The notes under the pieces were generated by a model that made no database searches, was not told where the DNA came from, and saw only the letters and a program-made list of their open reading frames with translations. DNA of 20,280 nt, from the IMG/VR virus record IMGVR_UViG_3300035698_000347, positions 1 through 20,280 of that record; one strand, 5' to 3'. Source of the stretch: a virus. Position numbers and translations under genes: made by a program. Shown in pieces: positions 1-6,420 of the stretch. The stretch's first letter is position 1, and each line of letters opens with the position of its first letter.

Positions 1-164
1 AAGTGGAGTTTACCGGATGACTGCGTTATTGGTCAAACTTTCTAAATGCAAACGCAAATAGAGCGCCAGAAATGGCATTAGCAGCCTAAGGGTATGTGAG
101 GGTTGGCAACGCACCTAGTAACAGAAGCGTTGCATTTATTTTAAATAACAGAGGAAAAGATGCA
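1..164. other. Left edge and leader of the porin-like gene; no gene recognised
   Basis: All forward frames are closed by stops within the first 61 bases, so at most the last few codons of an upstream gene could be present and I cannot tell which frame. I see no tRNA cloverleaf. A 7-bp perfect inverted repeat (GCAACGC at 106-112, GCGTTGC at 127-133) followed by a T-rich run could be a weak terminator or a leader hairpin. TTTAAATA at 140-147 is one mismatch from the T4 late -10 box and could serve the next gene. Confidence 0.4.
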
Positions 165-956
165 ATGAATAAATTTTTAACGACAACAGCAATCGTGTTT
201 GCAAGTTCTACAGCTTTCGCAGAAGAAACTACTGTATTACCCCACGTCAGCATTAGTGGTGAAATAGAAACAGTAATCGCAGAAACCGCTGGAGATAAGT
301 ACGGTGCTACTACATCTTTGGATTTGGACATCGAAGCAATGCATGGAATAGCTTTTGGTACTATGGATTTTGCTATTGATTCGGGATCTAACGCAATTAC
401 ACTTGATGAATATTCGGTAGGTACAAATGTTGGAATAGCATCAGTAAGCTTTGGCCGTCAAGGTAACATTTTTGTAGAAGGCGAAACAGGAGCAACTTTA
501 CTTGACCCAGCACTAGGTACGAGTGCTATAGTTAAAGCTCATGGCGCATCTGTTGGTCTCGGTTTTACTGACATAACTGCTGACGTAACTGATATTGAAA
601 ATGTACAAGGGGCATATTCCCTTGGCGCAAGTATTTTTGATCTAGCAGTATCTGCAGATTATAATTTAAACTCAGAAGATTGGATCTTGGGTAGTCGTGC
701 AACTACAGATCTAGATAACGCAGCAATTGGTATAACAACAACTTATGGTTCAGCTGCAGAAACATTTGCTTTTGAAGCTGATGCAACTGTATTCGGTATT
801 ACTGGATATCTTGCCGGTGATGCTGACGATATGGCTCAAAATGTTGGTGGTTCATATGAAATGAATTTTGCCGGTATGGCATTAAAGTCTGGCATAGATT
901 ATAATCTAGATTCTGAAGTAATTGCCCCGTCATTCACGGCAAGCTTTGCATTCTAA
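165..956 (+). CDS. Secreted outer-membrane porin-like beta-barrel protein
   Basis: A 263-residue protein. The start at 165 is preferred over in-frame codons upstream because it follows a GAGGAAAAG ribosome site and begins directly with a classic signal peptide (MNKFL, hydrophobic core, cleavage after AFA at residue 19). The mature part is rich in Gly, Ala, Asp and Thr, shows alternating polar and hydrophobic strands, has no Cys, contains an FGRQGN segment reminiscent of alphaproteobacterial porins, and ends in Phe (TASFAF), the usual C-terminal signal of outer-membrane barrels. This points to a protein exported by the infected cell and inserted into the outer membrane. It is shorter than typical trimeric porins. 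Its role is unknown: altered permeability or superinfection exclusion are guesses. A strong terminator follows, so it is a separate transcription unit. Family assignment rests on composition and termini, not on a search. Confidence 0.6.
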   Translation: MNKFLTTTAIVFASSTAFAEETTVLPHVSISGEIETVIAETAGDKYGATTSLDLDIEAMHGIAFGTMDFAIDSGSNAITLDEYSVGTNVGIASVSFGRQGNIFVEGETGATLLDPALGTSAIVKAHGASVGLGFTDITADVTDIENVQGAYSLGASIFDLAVSADYNLNSEDWILGSRATTDLDNAAIGITTTYGSAAETFAFEADATVFGITGYLAGDADDMAQNVGGSYEMNFAGMALKSGIDYNLDSEVIAPSFTASFAF

Positions 957-980
957 TCACTAAAAATAACTTTCTAATAA

Positions 981-1008
981 AAAGAGGAGCTTCGGCTCCT
1001 CTTTTTTT
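981..1008 (+). terminator. Rho-independent terminator after the porin-like gene
   Basis: A 10-bp perfect stem (981-990 with 995-1004) is closed by a C(UUCG)G tetraloop and followed by a run of T. C(UUCG)G hairpins are a known hallmark of T4 intercistronic regions. The T run merges into the late promoter that starts at 1008. Confidence 0.9.
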
Positions 1009-1015
1009 ATAAATA
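1008..1015 (+). promoter_or_regulatory. T4-type late promoter (TATAAATA)
   Basis: Exact match to the T4 late -10 element read by the gp55 sigma factor with gp33 and the sliding clamp. It lies 33 bases before the ATG at 1048 and directly after a terminator. Confidence 0.75.
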
Positions 1016-1047
1016 GATAGCAATCGTTATGAATATAGGATTAATTT

Positions 1048-1632
1048 ATGTTTAAGAACTTTATTTTTATTACAATAATGCTGATGGTGTCGGGCGCTGC
1101 GCTGGCACAGGACACAGATAATGACGTAATTTACACTGATAATACAAACACAAGTGACGTAAACAGTACAAGTAATTCTAAGACCACTGTAAAGTCTCCA
1201 CCGCCGTCGGCAATTTCACCTTCTATAAATTCTGCAAACTCAGACTTGTGTACAACCGGTGTATCTGGTGCTGTGCAGACTCAAATACTTGGTATTTCAG
1301 CTGGAAAAATGGTTCGTGATATGAACTGTGAAAAGTTAAAGAATGCTAAAGTATTATACGATATGGGTATGAAGGTTGCAGCTGTTTCGGTGATGTGCCA
1401 AGATGAAAGAGTCTTTGATGCTATGATGAACGCAGGAACCCCTTGTCCGTACAAAGGAATGATTGGTGCAGAAGCAAGGGCGGCCTGGGAAGCAAATCAA
1501 GATAAACAACCTAGCAACAACAAACCAAAGAATAAATCAATGAACCCATTTAAGGATTTAGGAGAAGATGAAAAGTCAACTATCTTTGGCGGCGGTGCTG
1601 TTGGCGCTCTCCTCCTCTTATTGTTACTCTGA
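1048..1632 (+). CDS. Exported conserved marine-phage protein with C-terminal hydrophobic run
   Basis: A 194-residue protein of unknown function. An AGGA site precedes the ATG. Residues 1-20 form a signal peptide (cleavage after ALA). A low-complexity Ser/Thr/Asn linker with a PPP run follows (about 22-64), then a compact domain with four Cys (near 68, 94, 117 and 133; CTTGVSGAVQTQ, MVRDMNCEKL, VMCQDERVFDAM, GTPCPY) likely to form disulfides. A Lys/Asn-rich tail ends in GGGAVG plus seven Leu, which could anchor or sort the protein. From memory, similar proteins recur in T4-like cyanophages in the same gene order; I cannot confirm by search. It is transcribed from the late promoter at 1008, which fits a virion or late-envelope role. 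Its last 65 bases also encode the start of the next gene. Confidence 0.75.
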   Translation: MFKNFIFITIMLMVSGAALAQDTDNDVIYTDNTNTSDVNSTSNSKTTVKSPPPSAISPSINSANSDLCTTGVSGAVQTQILGISAGKMVRDMNCEKLKNAKVLYDMGMKVAAVSVMCQDERVFDAMMNAGTPCPYKGMIGAEARAAWEANQDKQPSNNKPKNKSMNPFKDLGEDEKSTIFGGGAVGALLLLLLL

Positions 1633-2461
1633 TATAAGTTACAGTGTTACTAATAATGCAGCGATTGCTGGATTGTCTTGGAGTATGCAGCAAATACTCC
1701 CCGATTATTCTGCGCCATATGTTACAGTCCAAATTCATGGTTTAACATACAGATATAAAATGGTAAAAGATCCTGAAACGGATGCCTTAGTTTATATTAG
1801 AAACGAAAATGCTGTTGATGGTGGATATATATTTGAAGAAACTGATGATTGGTCTGGTAATCCTGGCGGAACTATTCAAAAATATATTAGATTTCCATAC
1901 AGCGATGCTACTAAATGGGGCGATGGATCTATGAGTGTTGAAGGCGAAGGGCGCATAGAAAATCCTTTGGCAATATATAATTATAAATTAGATGTAGACG
2001 AGCAAGCAATGTTATGCTACGGTAATCCTTTATATGATTCGTCATGCCCGGGTTTTCAACAAGCATTATTAGATTATTTGAATAACATGGAAACATTAAG
2101 TCCTGACGACCCGTTTTATGATGAATGGGTGCAAGCAAATCTTTCTTTAAATGATGAAAAAGGCAATGAAGAAGTAAAAGAAATAAAAGAACCCAAAGAA
2201 AAATTATCAAAATTTGAAAAAAAATTAGGTGGCGAAAATTCTATAGGAGATTTGGTTAATGGTGCAGAACAAGAAAGAGTATTAGCTGCACTAGCACAAA
2301 ACCAAAAAATTGAAAATTATTATGCTGTAGTAATACCAGGCGGTGAATATACTGATGAACTAATACTTGAAGATGCAATATTACCAGATAACCCAAGGGC
2401 AATGAAAAGTTTAGCATCTGATACTAAACATAATACAATGGTACGCTCTCAATACGATTAA
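1568..2461 (+). CDS. Exported conserved marine-phage protein, unknown function
   Basis: A 297-residue protein that starts inside the previous gene in another frame, after an AGGAG site with short spacing. The first 21 residues are a signal peptide (MKSQLSLAAVLLALSSS then YCYS); there is no proper lipobox. The mature N-terminal half is beta-rich and aromatic (ISYSVTNNAAIAGLSW, TVQIHGLTYRYKM, FPYSDATKWGDGSM), with two Cys near 151 and 160. Around residues 198-222 lies a Lys/Glu-rich segment (EVKEIKEPKEKLSKFEKK) likely to be helical or disordered, then a helical tail. The layout, with the 65-base overlap, suggests that it is made together with the upstream protein. A virion-associated or periplasmic function is possible; I do not recognise a named family. 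Confidence 0.75.
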   Translation: MKSQLSLAAVLLALSSSYCYSDISYSVTNNAAIAGLSWSMQQILPDYSAPYVTVQIHGLTYRYKMVKDPETDALVYIRNENAVDGGYIFEETDDWSGNPGGTIQKYIRFPYSDATKWGDGSMSVEGEGRIENPLAIYNYKLDVDEQAMLCYGNPLYDSSCPGFQQALLDYLNNMETLSPDDPFYDEWVQANLSLNDEKGNEEVKEIKEPKEKLSKFEKKLGGENSIGDLVNGAEQERVLAALAQNQKIENYYAVVIPGGEYTDELILEDAILPDNPRAMKSLASDTKHNTMVRSQYD

Positions 2462-2479
2462 GAACAATAGGAGAAATAT

Positions 2480-2983
2480 ATGTTCAAACAATTATTAACT
2501 TTGAGTACATTTAGCATCATTGTAGGCACAGCAGCCTTTGCTAACGAAACACCGATTGTAGGTAATGTTTCATCCAAGTGCTCAATATATACAGATAAAG
2601 CAGGTGTTTATGGCAACCCTACGCCTGACGAGTTGAGCACACTAGTAGCAGACGGTGGTGTACTTCCAGTCGTTAGATATGATGTGTCTATTGCTGATTA
2701 TTACACTGCTAAAATATCATGGCCAAACACATTCTCTAGCAGTCCAACATTGCCAGATGCGATTGCTTGGGACGGCGAAATAGAAGTATCAAATACATCT
2801 GACGCTGGCATGTCTGGCTACGAAGCTGCAAAAATTGAGTATGAAAACCATACAGAATACGATCTTTCAGTAGCTGGTTCAACGTGGTTTAAAGTAACGT
2901 CAGAAGCAATATATGGTGTTGGTAAAGCATTACCAGGCGGTGAATACAAGGCTAACGTTGTAGCGGAATGCATTGCAAAATAA
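2480..2983 (+). CDS. Exported conserved marine-phage protein, unknown function
   Basis: A 167-residue protein with a good ribosome site (AGGAGAAATAT before ATG). The signal peptide ends with AAFA at about residue 21, giving a mature beta-rich domain of about 146 residues. Two Cys (near 34 and 164) could form one disulfide joining the ends of the domain. Distinctive stretches are KAGVYGNPTPDELSTLVADG, VVRYDVSIADYYTAKI and ALPGGEYKANVVAECIAK. It resembles a protein I associate with T4-like cyanophages, always with a signal peptide and unknown role. The stop codon overlaps the next start (TAATG), so the two are probably translationally coupled. Confidence 0.75.
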   Translation: MFKQLLTLSTFSIIVGTAAFANETPIVGNVSSKCSIYTDKAGVYGNPTPDELSTLVADGGVLPVVRYDVSIADYYTAKISWPNTFSSSPTLPDAIAWDGEIEVSNTSDAGMSGYEAAKIEYENHTEYDLSVAGSTWFKVTSEAIYGVGKALPGGEYKANVVAECIAK

Positions 2984-3357
2984 TGAAAATTTTTGCTACA
3001 ATCGCGGTGACACTTTTTGCTAGTAGTGTCACCGCACACGAACTAACACCTACATATCCAAAAATATTACCGTCTTATATTACAGGCATATCAGTAATAA
3101 AAATGAAATTATGGAATAGAAGAGATGATGTTAGCTTTTATGAAATAGATGTATTTGATTCTGAGTGGAACAAAATCTTATTTGCAACAACTGATAAAAT
3201 TTTGCAGTTAACATATTTGGAGCATAAAAATTTTGAAGTCTTTATAAGGGACACCGATAAAGATAAAATAACCTTTGTATGTACTTCGTCAAAGCAATTA
3301 AAGAAAGACGTCGTGTCAACAGGAATAAAATCTAAAATTTGTTCAAGAATAAAATAA
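2983..3357 (+). CDS. Small exported beta-rich protein, unknown function
   Basis: A 124-residue protein. I choose the ATG at 2983, overlapping the previous stop as TAATG, because it begins cleanly with a signal peptide (MKIFATIAVTLFASSVTA, cleavage before HELTPTYP). The mature domain is about 106 residues, beta-rich, with two Cys (near 101 and 120) that may pair. The pattern 'PTYPKILPSYITGISVIKM' followed by 'NRRDDVSFYEIDVFD' vaguely recalls immunoglobulin-like PapD or fimbrial chaperone N-domains, but this is only an impression. A perfect 11-bp inverted repeat lies within the signal-peptide codons. It belongs to the exported-protein series from 1048 to 3779. Confidence 0.7.
   Translation: MKIFATIAVTLFASSVTAHELTPTYPKILPSYITGISVIKMKLWNRRDDVSFYEIDVFDSEWNKILFATTDKILQLTYLEHKNFEVFIRDTDKDKITFVCTSSKQLKKDVVSTGIKSKICSRIK
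3004..3035 (+). repeat. Perfect 11-bp inverted repeat inside a signal-peptide coding region
   Basis: GCGGTGACACT (3004-3014) and its exact complement AGTGTCACCGC (3025-3035) flank a 10-base loop. In RNA this would be a stable GC-rich hairpin about 20 bases after the start codon at 2983; as DNA it could be a dyad operator. No T run follows, so it is not a standard terminator. Confidence 0.7.
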
Positions 3358-3374
3358 CACGAGTGAGATAAAAT

Positions 3375-3779
3375 ATGAAATATATAGTACTATTGTTTAT
3401 CGTTATTGGTTCAGCTTCATACGCAGATTCATCTTCGTTAAATTTACAGCTGCCAGGAGCACCAGGCAATTATCAATCTGATAAGTTTCGTGCAGGTGAC
3501 CTTGATTGTTCTAATGCTATTGGGTCGGCAACTAATTTAGAATTCGGGGTTACTGGTTTGATTGATAAAGATTATAACGATCCTATAAGTGGTTATAACC
3601 AAGATACTAGAACCGACGTTGGTGTATACGCAAGAATAACCATCCCCTTAGGTAAAAAGGCCAAATCGCGTATCGATTGTAATAGATTATTTGAATTAGA
3701 ATTAAGAAAAAAGCAATTAGAAGTAAGAAAGCTAGAAAAAGAATTAGAGCAACTTAGAGAACTACAGTTCGAAAATTAA
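3375..3779 (+). CDS. Exported protein with C-terminal coiled coil
   Basis: A 134-residue protein. The signal peptide runs to ASYA at about residue 17. The middle part (LPGAPGNYQSDKFRAGDLDC, LEFGVTGLIDKDYNDP, VGVYARITIPLG) is beta-rich and has two Cys (about 44 and 102). The last 30 residues are a Leu/Glu/Lys/Arg heptad-like helix (LELRKKQLEVRKLEKELEQL), a probable coiled coil. The next gene encodes a membrane-anchored coiled-coil protein, so these two may interact. A similar gene, as far as I recall, is shared by T4-like marine phages next to the same neighbours. Function unknown. The ribosome site is weak (GAGTGAGA). Confidence 0.7.
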   Translation: MKYIVLLFIVIGSASYADSSSLNLQLPGAPGNYQSDKFRAGDLDCSNAIGSATNLEFGVTGLIDKDYNDPISGYNQDTRTDVGVYARITIPLGKKAKSRIDCNRLFELELRKKQLEVRKLEKELEQLRELQFEN

Positions 3780-3797
3780 AGGAAATTAGTTTTGTTT

Positions 3798-3805
3798 TGT
3801 AAATA
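3798..3805 (+). promoter_or_regulatory. Possible late promoter, one mismatch (TGTAAATA)
   Basis: Intergenic, 21 bases before the next ATG, and preceded by a T-rich run like the other late promoters here. It has G in place of A at the second position, so it may be weak. Confidence 0.35.
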
Positions 3806-3826
3806 TTTAATAGGAGATTAGGACTG

Positions 3827-4522
3827 ATGGCTGAAGTAGAATTTGGCGGATTAAAATTTTCTGGTGGTAAGATGTTTGCAGTACTTACCGCACTATCAAC
3901 ATTAGGCGGCGCGGCCTGGGGTGGATTTGAAATATATAAAGATTACATGGACATGAAAGAGATTATCCAAAACATTGACATAGATGAAATACAATCCGCT
4001 AACACATTACAACTCCAAAAGTTAAATGACGCGATTGGTTACACAACAGCCATAAGAGAAGACTTAGCATCCGACGTAGAACGTGTAGAAAATGCAGTTC
4101 GCCAGTTAGAAGCACAAGTACAACGTGCTGAAGAAACTGTTCGTACTCTTCGTACTGATGTATATACAAAATTAGATACGTTCGAAGAGCGTTTAAGATT
4201 AACGCTAACAAGCAACCAAAATACTATGGCGACACTTCGTGATACAATTAGTACAAACTTAGAAACATCCGAAGCACGAATTAAAAGTACACAATCTTCT
4301 ATAGAAAATATTCTTGCAAGTGTTCGTGATGATTTAAACAACCAAACTAAAGATGTTACCACGTCTATACGAGAAGTTGAGGCAACTGTGCGACTGTCAG
4401 AAAAAGATGTACGCAATGTCATGAAAGAAACAACCAAAGATCTTGAAGAAAAAATGGCAAAACTTGATAGTGATATAAATAGAATAATACAAGAAGCTCT
4501 TGATAATCCATTATCAGACTAG
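3827..4522 (+). CDS. Membrane-anchored coiled-coil protein
   Basis: A 231-residue protein after a strong AGGAGATTAGGA site. Residues 14-36 (KMFAVLTALSTLGGAAWGGF) form a likely single membrane segment, without a cleavable signal. From about residue 45 to the end it is almost entirely helical and charged, with long heptad patterns (RVENAVRQLEAQVQRAEETV; LEEKMAKLDSDINRIIQEAL) indicating an extended coiled coil. No Cys and few Pro. Such an architecture suits a membrane-tethered rod that might contact envelope layers or form oligomers; a spanin-like or tail-accessory role is speculation. An exact late-promoter match lies inside its 3' end. Confidence 0.75.
   Translation: MAEVEFGGLKFSGGKMFAVLTALSTLGGAAWGGFEIYKDYMDMKEIIQNIDIDEIQSANTLQLQKLNDAIGYTTAIREDLASDVERVENAVRQLEAQVQRAEETVRTLRTDVYTKLDTFEERLRLTLTSNQNTMATLRDTISTNLETSEARIKSTQSSIENILASVRDDLNNQTKDVTTSIREVEATVRLSEKDVRNVMKETTKDLEEKMAKLDSDINRIIQEALDNPLSD
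4474..4481 (+). promoter_or_regulatory. Candidate late promoter inside the upstream gene (TATAAATA)
   Basis: Exact TATAAATA followed by GA, the same context as at 1008 and 8885. It lies 68 bases before the lipase ATG, within the 3' end of the coiled-coil gene, where it also spells Ile-Asn codons, so chance cannot be excluded. Confidence 0.4.
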
Positions 4523-4548
4523 TACAAAAATCTTTAGGAGAAACGGCA

Positions 4549-5277
4549 ATGATAGAACAGTGTTCTAAAATGGCAAAACTGGCTGGGATTGCATATCTCG
4601 ATGAAAAGCCAGCAAAACCAAAATATAAAAAGCTTGGGTATGCAGGTCATAATTTTATAGAAAATGATGGAGCACAATGTCACGCTATTTGGAACGATGA
4701 AGAAATTGTATTATGTTTTAGAGGAACTGAGCCAAACGAATTTTCAGATATATTAGCAGATCTTAATGCTTGGCCTGATAAAGCGAAAGTAGGTGGAAGA
4801 GTTCATAATGGTTTCCAAAACGAATTGGAAAAAATTTGGGAAGATATAATTGAAATTCTCGAATTAAACAAAGATAAAGAGCTATATATCACAGGTCATT
4901 CTTTAGGTGGTGCAATGGCAACAATTGCTGCTAGCCGTTTAAAAGACGAAATAGAAGCTCTATACACATATGGATCGCCACGAGTTGGTACTAGAAAATT
5001 TGTAAAATCTTTTTCTAACGTTGAACATTATCGTCACGTTAATAATAACGATGTAGTTACTTCAATTCCACTAGCCTTTATGGGATATGTACATCACCGC
5101 CCTCCTCGTTATATCAATTTTCATGGTCATATTAGACCTTTCACTACTTGGCAAAGATTAAAAGATAAATGGCGTGGCAGACTAGCATCCATCAAACAAT
5201 GGAAACCATTTGATGGTGCTTCAGATCACGGAATGAATTTTTATGTAGAATATACAGAGAAAAATAAAAATGTCTAA
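4549..5277 (+). CDS. Class 3 lipase (alpha/beta hydrolase)
   Basis: A 242-residue lipase/esterase of the class 3 (fungal triglyceride lipase) family. The nucleophile motif GHSLGG is at 116-121 (Ser118). The acid is probably Asp168 in NNNDVVTSIP, and the base His227 in SDHGMNFY. CFRGTE at 57-62 is the typical strand and oxyanion segment of the family, and VHNGFQ at 85-90 and TYGSPRVG at 140-147 are also standard. The triad therefore looks complete. There is no signal peptide, so the enzyme is cytoplasmic unless released with help; four small genes follow directly, three with membrane segments. It would hydrolyse acyl esters in glycerolipids or lipid-like polymers; the substrate is unknown. Ribosome site AGGAGAAAC. 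A virion-borne, lysis or lipid-recycling role is inference. Confidence 0.88.
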   Translation: MIEQCSKMAKLAGIAYLDEKPAKPKYKKLGYAGHNFIENDGAQCHAIWNDEEIVLCFRGTEPNEFSDILADLNAWPDKAKVGGRVHNGFQNELEKIWEDIIEILELNKDKELYITGHSLGGAMATIAASRLKDEIEALYTYGSPRVGTRKFVKSFSNVEHYRHVNNNDVVTSIPLAFMGYVHHRPPRYINFHGHIRPFTTWQRLKDKWRGRLASIKQWKPFDGASDHGMNFYVEYTEKNKNV

Positions 5278-5479
5278 AGAAGTATTAAAAGATGAAGACA
5301 CTCCTGAAGGAACTTTTGATTTAAGTTTTAGAGTTATGAATAACGAAATACTAGGATTCACAATGCGTGTTGATGACTTTAAAGCTAAGTGGCTATTACT
5401 TGGTCTTATATCTATCGCCGTTTTAGGATACATGGTTTCTGTTTTCGGGCCTGTCATAATGTCTACGTTTGGAAGCTAA
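5270..5479 (+). CDS. Small single-span membrane protein
   Basis: A 69-residue protein starting 8 bases before the end of the lipase gene, probably translated by coupling since the upstream site is weak. Residues 1-40 are acidic and polar (EVLKDEDTPEGTFDLSF), and residues 41-64 form one membrane helix (WLLLGLISIAVLGYMVSVFG). N-in topology is likely. It is the first of a group of membrane proteins after the lipase; a holin or membrane adaptor is possible but not shown by the sequence. Confidence 0.65.
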   Translation: MSKEVLKDEDTPEGTFDLSFRVMNNEILGFTMRVDDFKAKWLLLGLISIAVLGYMVSVFGPVIMSTFGS

Positions 5480-5480
5480 C

Positions 5481-5756
5481 ATGGATACATTAGTAAGAAT
5501 GTTTGGTGATACACTGTGGATTTATACAGCTATCGGCGGGTCAATAATCGGTGCTGCGTTTCTGGCCTGGTTTAGAAATACAAAAGCTGCGCTATATCTA
5601 ATGGGTAAGTTTGATAACGCTTTAGATTACTTGGTAGATCGATTTGGGTGGGATTGGCTACAAGACGATCCCGAGGCTTGGCGGAAACGCTATCCACGTG
5701 TTACTAAAAAAATTGACGACTTAGAATCTCGCGTTAAAGAATTGGAAGGTAAATAA
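5481..5756 (+). CDS. Small membrane protein with C-terminal coiled coil
   Basis: A 91-residue protein. I prefer the ATG at 5481 over an in-frame TTG at 5469 that would overlap the previous gene. Residues about 10-30 form a membrane helix (WIYTAIGGSIIGAAFLAWF). The following soluble part has many aromatic residues (YLVDRFGWDWLQDDPEAWRK) and ends in a heptad-like helix (KIDDLESRVKELEG). The stop overlaps the next start as TAATG. Function unknown. It belongs to the lipase-linked membrane group. Confidence 0.65.
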   Translation: MDTLVRMFGDTLWIYTAIGGSIIGAAFLAWFRNTKAALYLMGKFDNALDYLVDRFGWDWLQDDPEAWRKRYPRVTKKIDDLESRVKELEGK

Positions 5757-5992
5757 TGAGTGATAGATTGAATATGCACGATGCTGTGGAAGATCTTAGA
5801 AAAAGAATCAATACTCTTCGAGCTCATATGGAAGCAAGTGAATCAAATAACAATGTTGTTAATGATGCTGAACATGAAGATCCACCAATACAAATAATAG
5901 ATAAAGTAGAAGACGAAAAAAAGATAGCAGCTGATAAGAAAATGGCTGAAATGAAAGCAATGAAAGCTAAACTGTTAGGAAAGAAAAAATGA
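5756..5992 (+). CDS. Small charged helical protein
   Basis: A 78-residue, highly charged protein without a signal peptide or membrane segment. An N-terminal amphipathic helix (MHDAVEDLRKRINTLRAHME) is followed by an acidic linker and a Lys/Met-rich C-terminal helix (KKMAEMKAMKAKLLGKKK). Start and stop both overlap neighbours (TAATG and ATGA), showing tight operon packing. Function unknown. Confidence 0.6.
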   Translation: MSDRLNMHDAVEDLRKRINTLRAHMEASESNNNVVNDAEHEDPPIQIIDKVEDEKKIAADKKMAEMKAMKAKLLGKKK

Positions 5993-6141
5993 ATTGGATT
6001 AAAAAAAGATTAACAGAAAGAACTACTCTTGATGGCGCCGTTCTTATTGCGACTGGCGTAGCAATGATTTTAGTTCCAGTAGATTTAATTGCGTATGCAG
6101 TGATTTTCTACGGTGCATGGACTATTTGGAAAAAAGGATAG
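5989..6141 (+). CDS. 50-residue membrane protein conserved in marine T4-like phages
   Basis: Its ATG overlaps the previous stop (ATGA at 5989-5992) and it ends with TAG at 6139-6141. The product begins MNWIKKRLTERTTLDG, then a hydrophobic stretch (AVLIATGVAMILVPVDLIAY, continuing AVIFYGAWTIW) and ends KKG. The hydrophobic part is long enough for one or two short membrane segments separated by VPVD. I recall near-identical small proteins from cyanophages in the same setting. Basic at both ends, it could be a holin-like or other inner-membrane peptide; its role is unproven. Confidence 0.7.
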   Translation: MNWIKKRLTERTTLDGAVLIATGVAMILVPVDLIAYAVIFYGAWTIWKKG

Positions 6142-6145
6142 TATA

Positions 6146-6346
6146 GTGTTTAGTAAAAAATGTAAACTACACTTAGACGAAGCTGATCAAAAACCTTTGG
6201 GGCATATGATGCATGCTCTAACCATAGCAGCTAAATTACAATTGCTAGTTCCTGTTTTAATTATACATAGTGTAGTGCCAAGATGCTTTACTAATACGGC
6301 ATCTAACGTAATGAAAGATATATTGAATAAACAAAAAGATACTTAA
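6146..6346 (+). CDS. DUF6356-like small protein
   Basis: A 66-residue protein. I choose the GTG at 6146, which follows an AAGGATA site at good spacing just after the previous stop, because the longer in-frame reading from 6113 overlaps the membrane peptide gene. The sequence CKLHLDEADQKPLGHMMHAL, then a hydrophobic helix (KLQLLVPVLIIHSVVP) and FTNTASNVMKDI matches my memory of the DUF6356 family, short proteins of alphaproteobacteria and marine phages with an HL.E...HM..A start and an H..VP..F...AS motif. Function unknown; one membrane segment is likely. It is the last gene before the early-type promoter at 6356. Confidence 0.6.
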   Translation: MFSKKCKLHLDEADQKPLGHMMHALTIAAKLQLLVPVLIIHSVVPRCFTNTASNVMKDILNKQKDT

Positions 6347-6355
6347 ATTAATCTA

Positions 6356-6384
6356 TTGACAAATACAAAAATATGTAATATAAT
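6356..6384 (+). promoter_or_regulatory. Consensus sigma70 promoter for the bilin genes
   Basis: TTGACA (6356-6361) and TATAAT (6379-6384) are separated by exactly 17 bases. Both hexamers are perfect. Transcription would start near 6391, about 30 bases before the heme oxygenase ATG. This indicates early expression by unmodified host RNA polymerase. Confidence 0.9.
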
Positions 6385-6420
6385 AAAACAATAAGACTAA
6401 GTAAAGGTGAATTTGAATTA

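Noticed and set aside
1-164. A tRNA or other RNA gene at the left edge
   Set aside because: No acceptor stem or T-arm pattern could be assembled; only a short 7-bp inverted repeat is present.
86-331. Open frame on the minus strand opposite the porin-like gene
   Set aside because: No ribosome site, and the plus-strand gene in the same place has a signal peptide, ribosome site and terminator. Other minus-strand open frames are likewise shadows of clear plus-strand genes.
2335-2960. Repeated segment ACCAGGCGGTGAATA at two places, about 2336 and 2934
   Set aside because: It encodes PGGEY in two otherwise unlike exported proteins; the surroundings do not match, so chance or a shared short motif is more likely than a functional DNA repeat.
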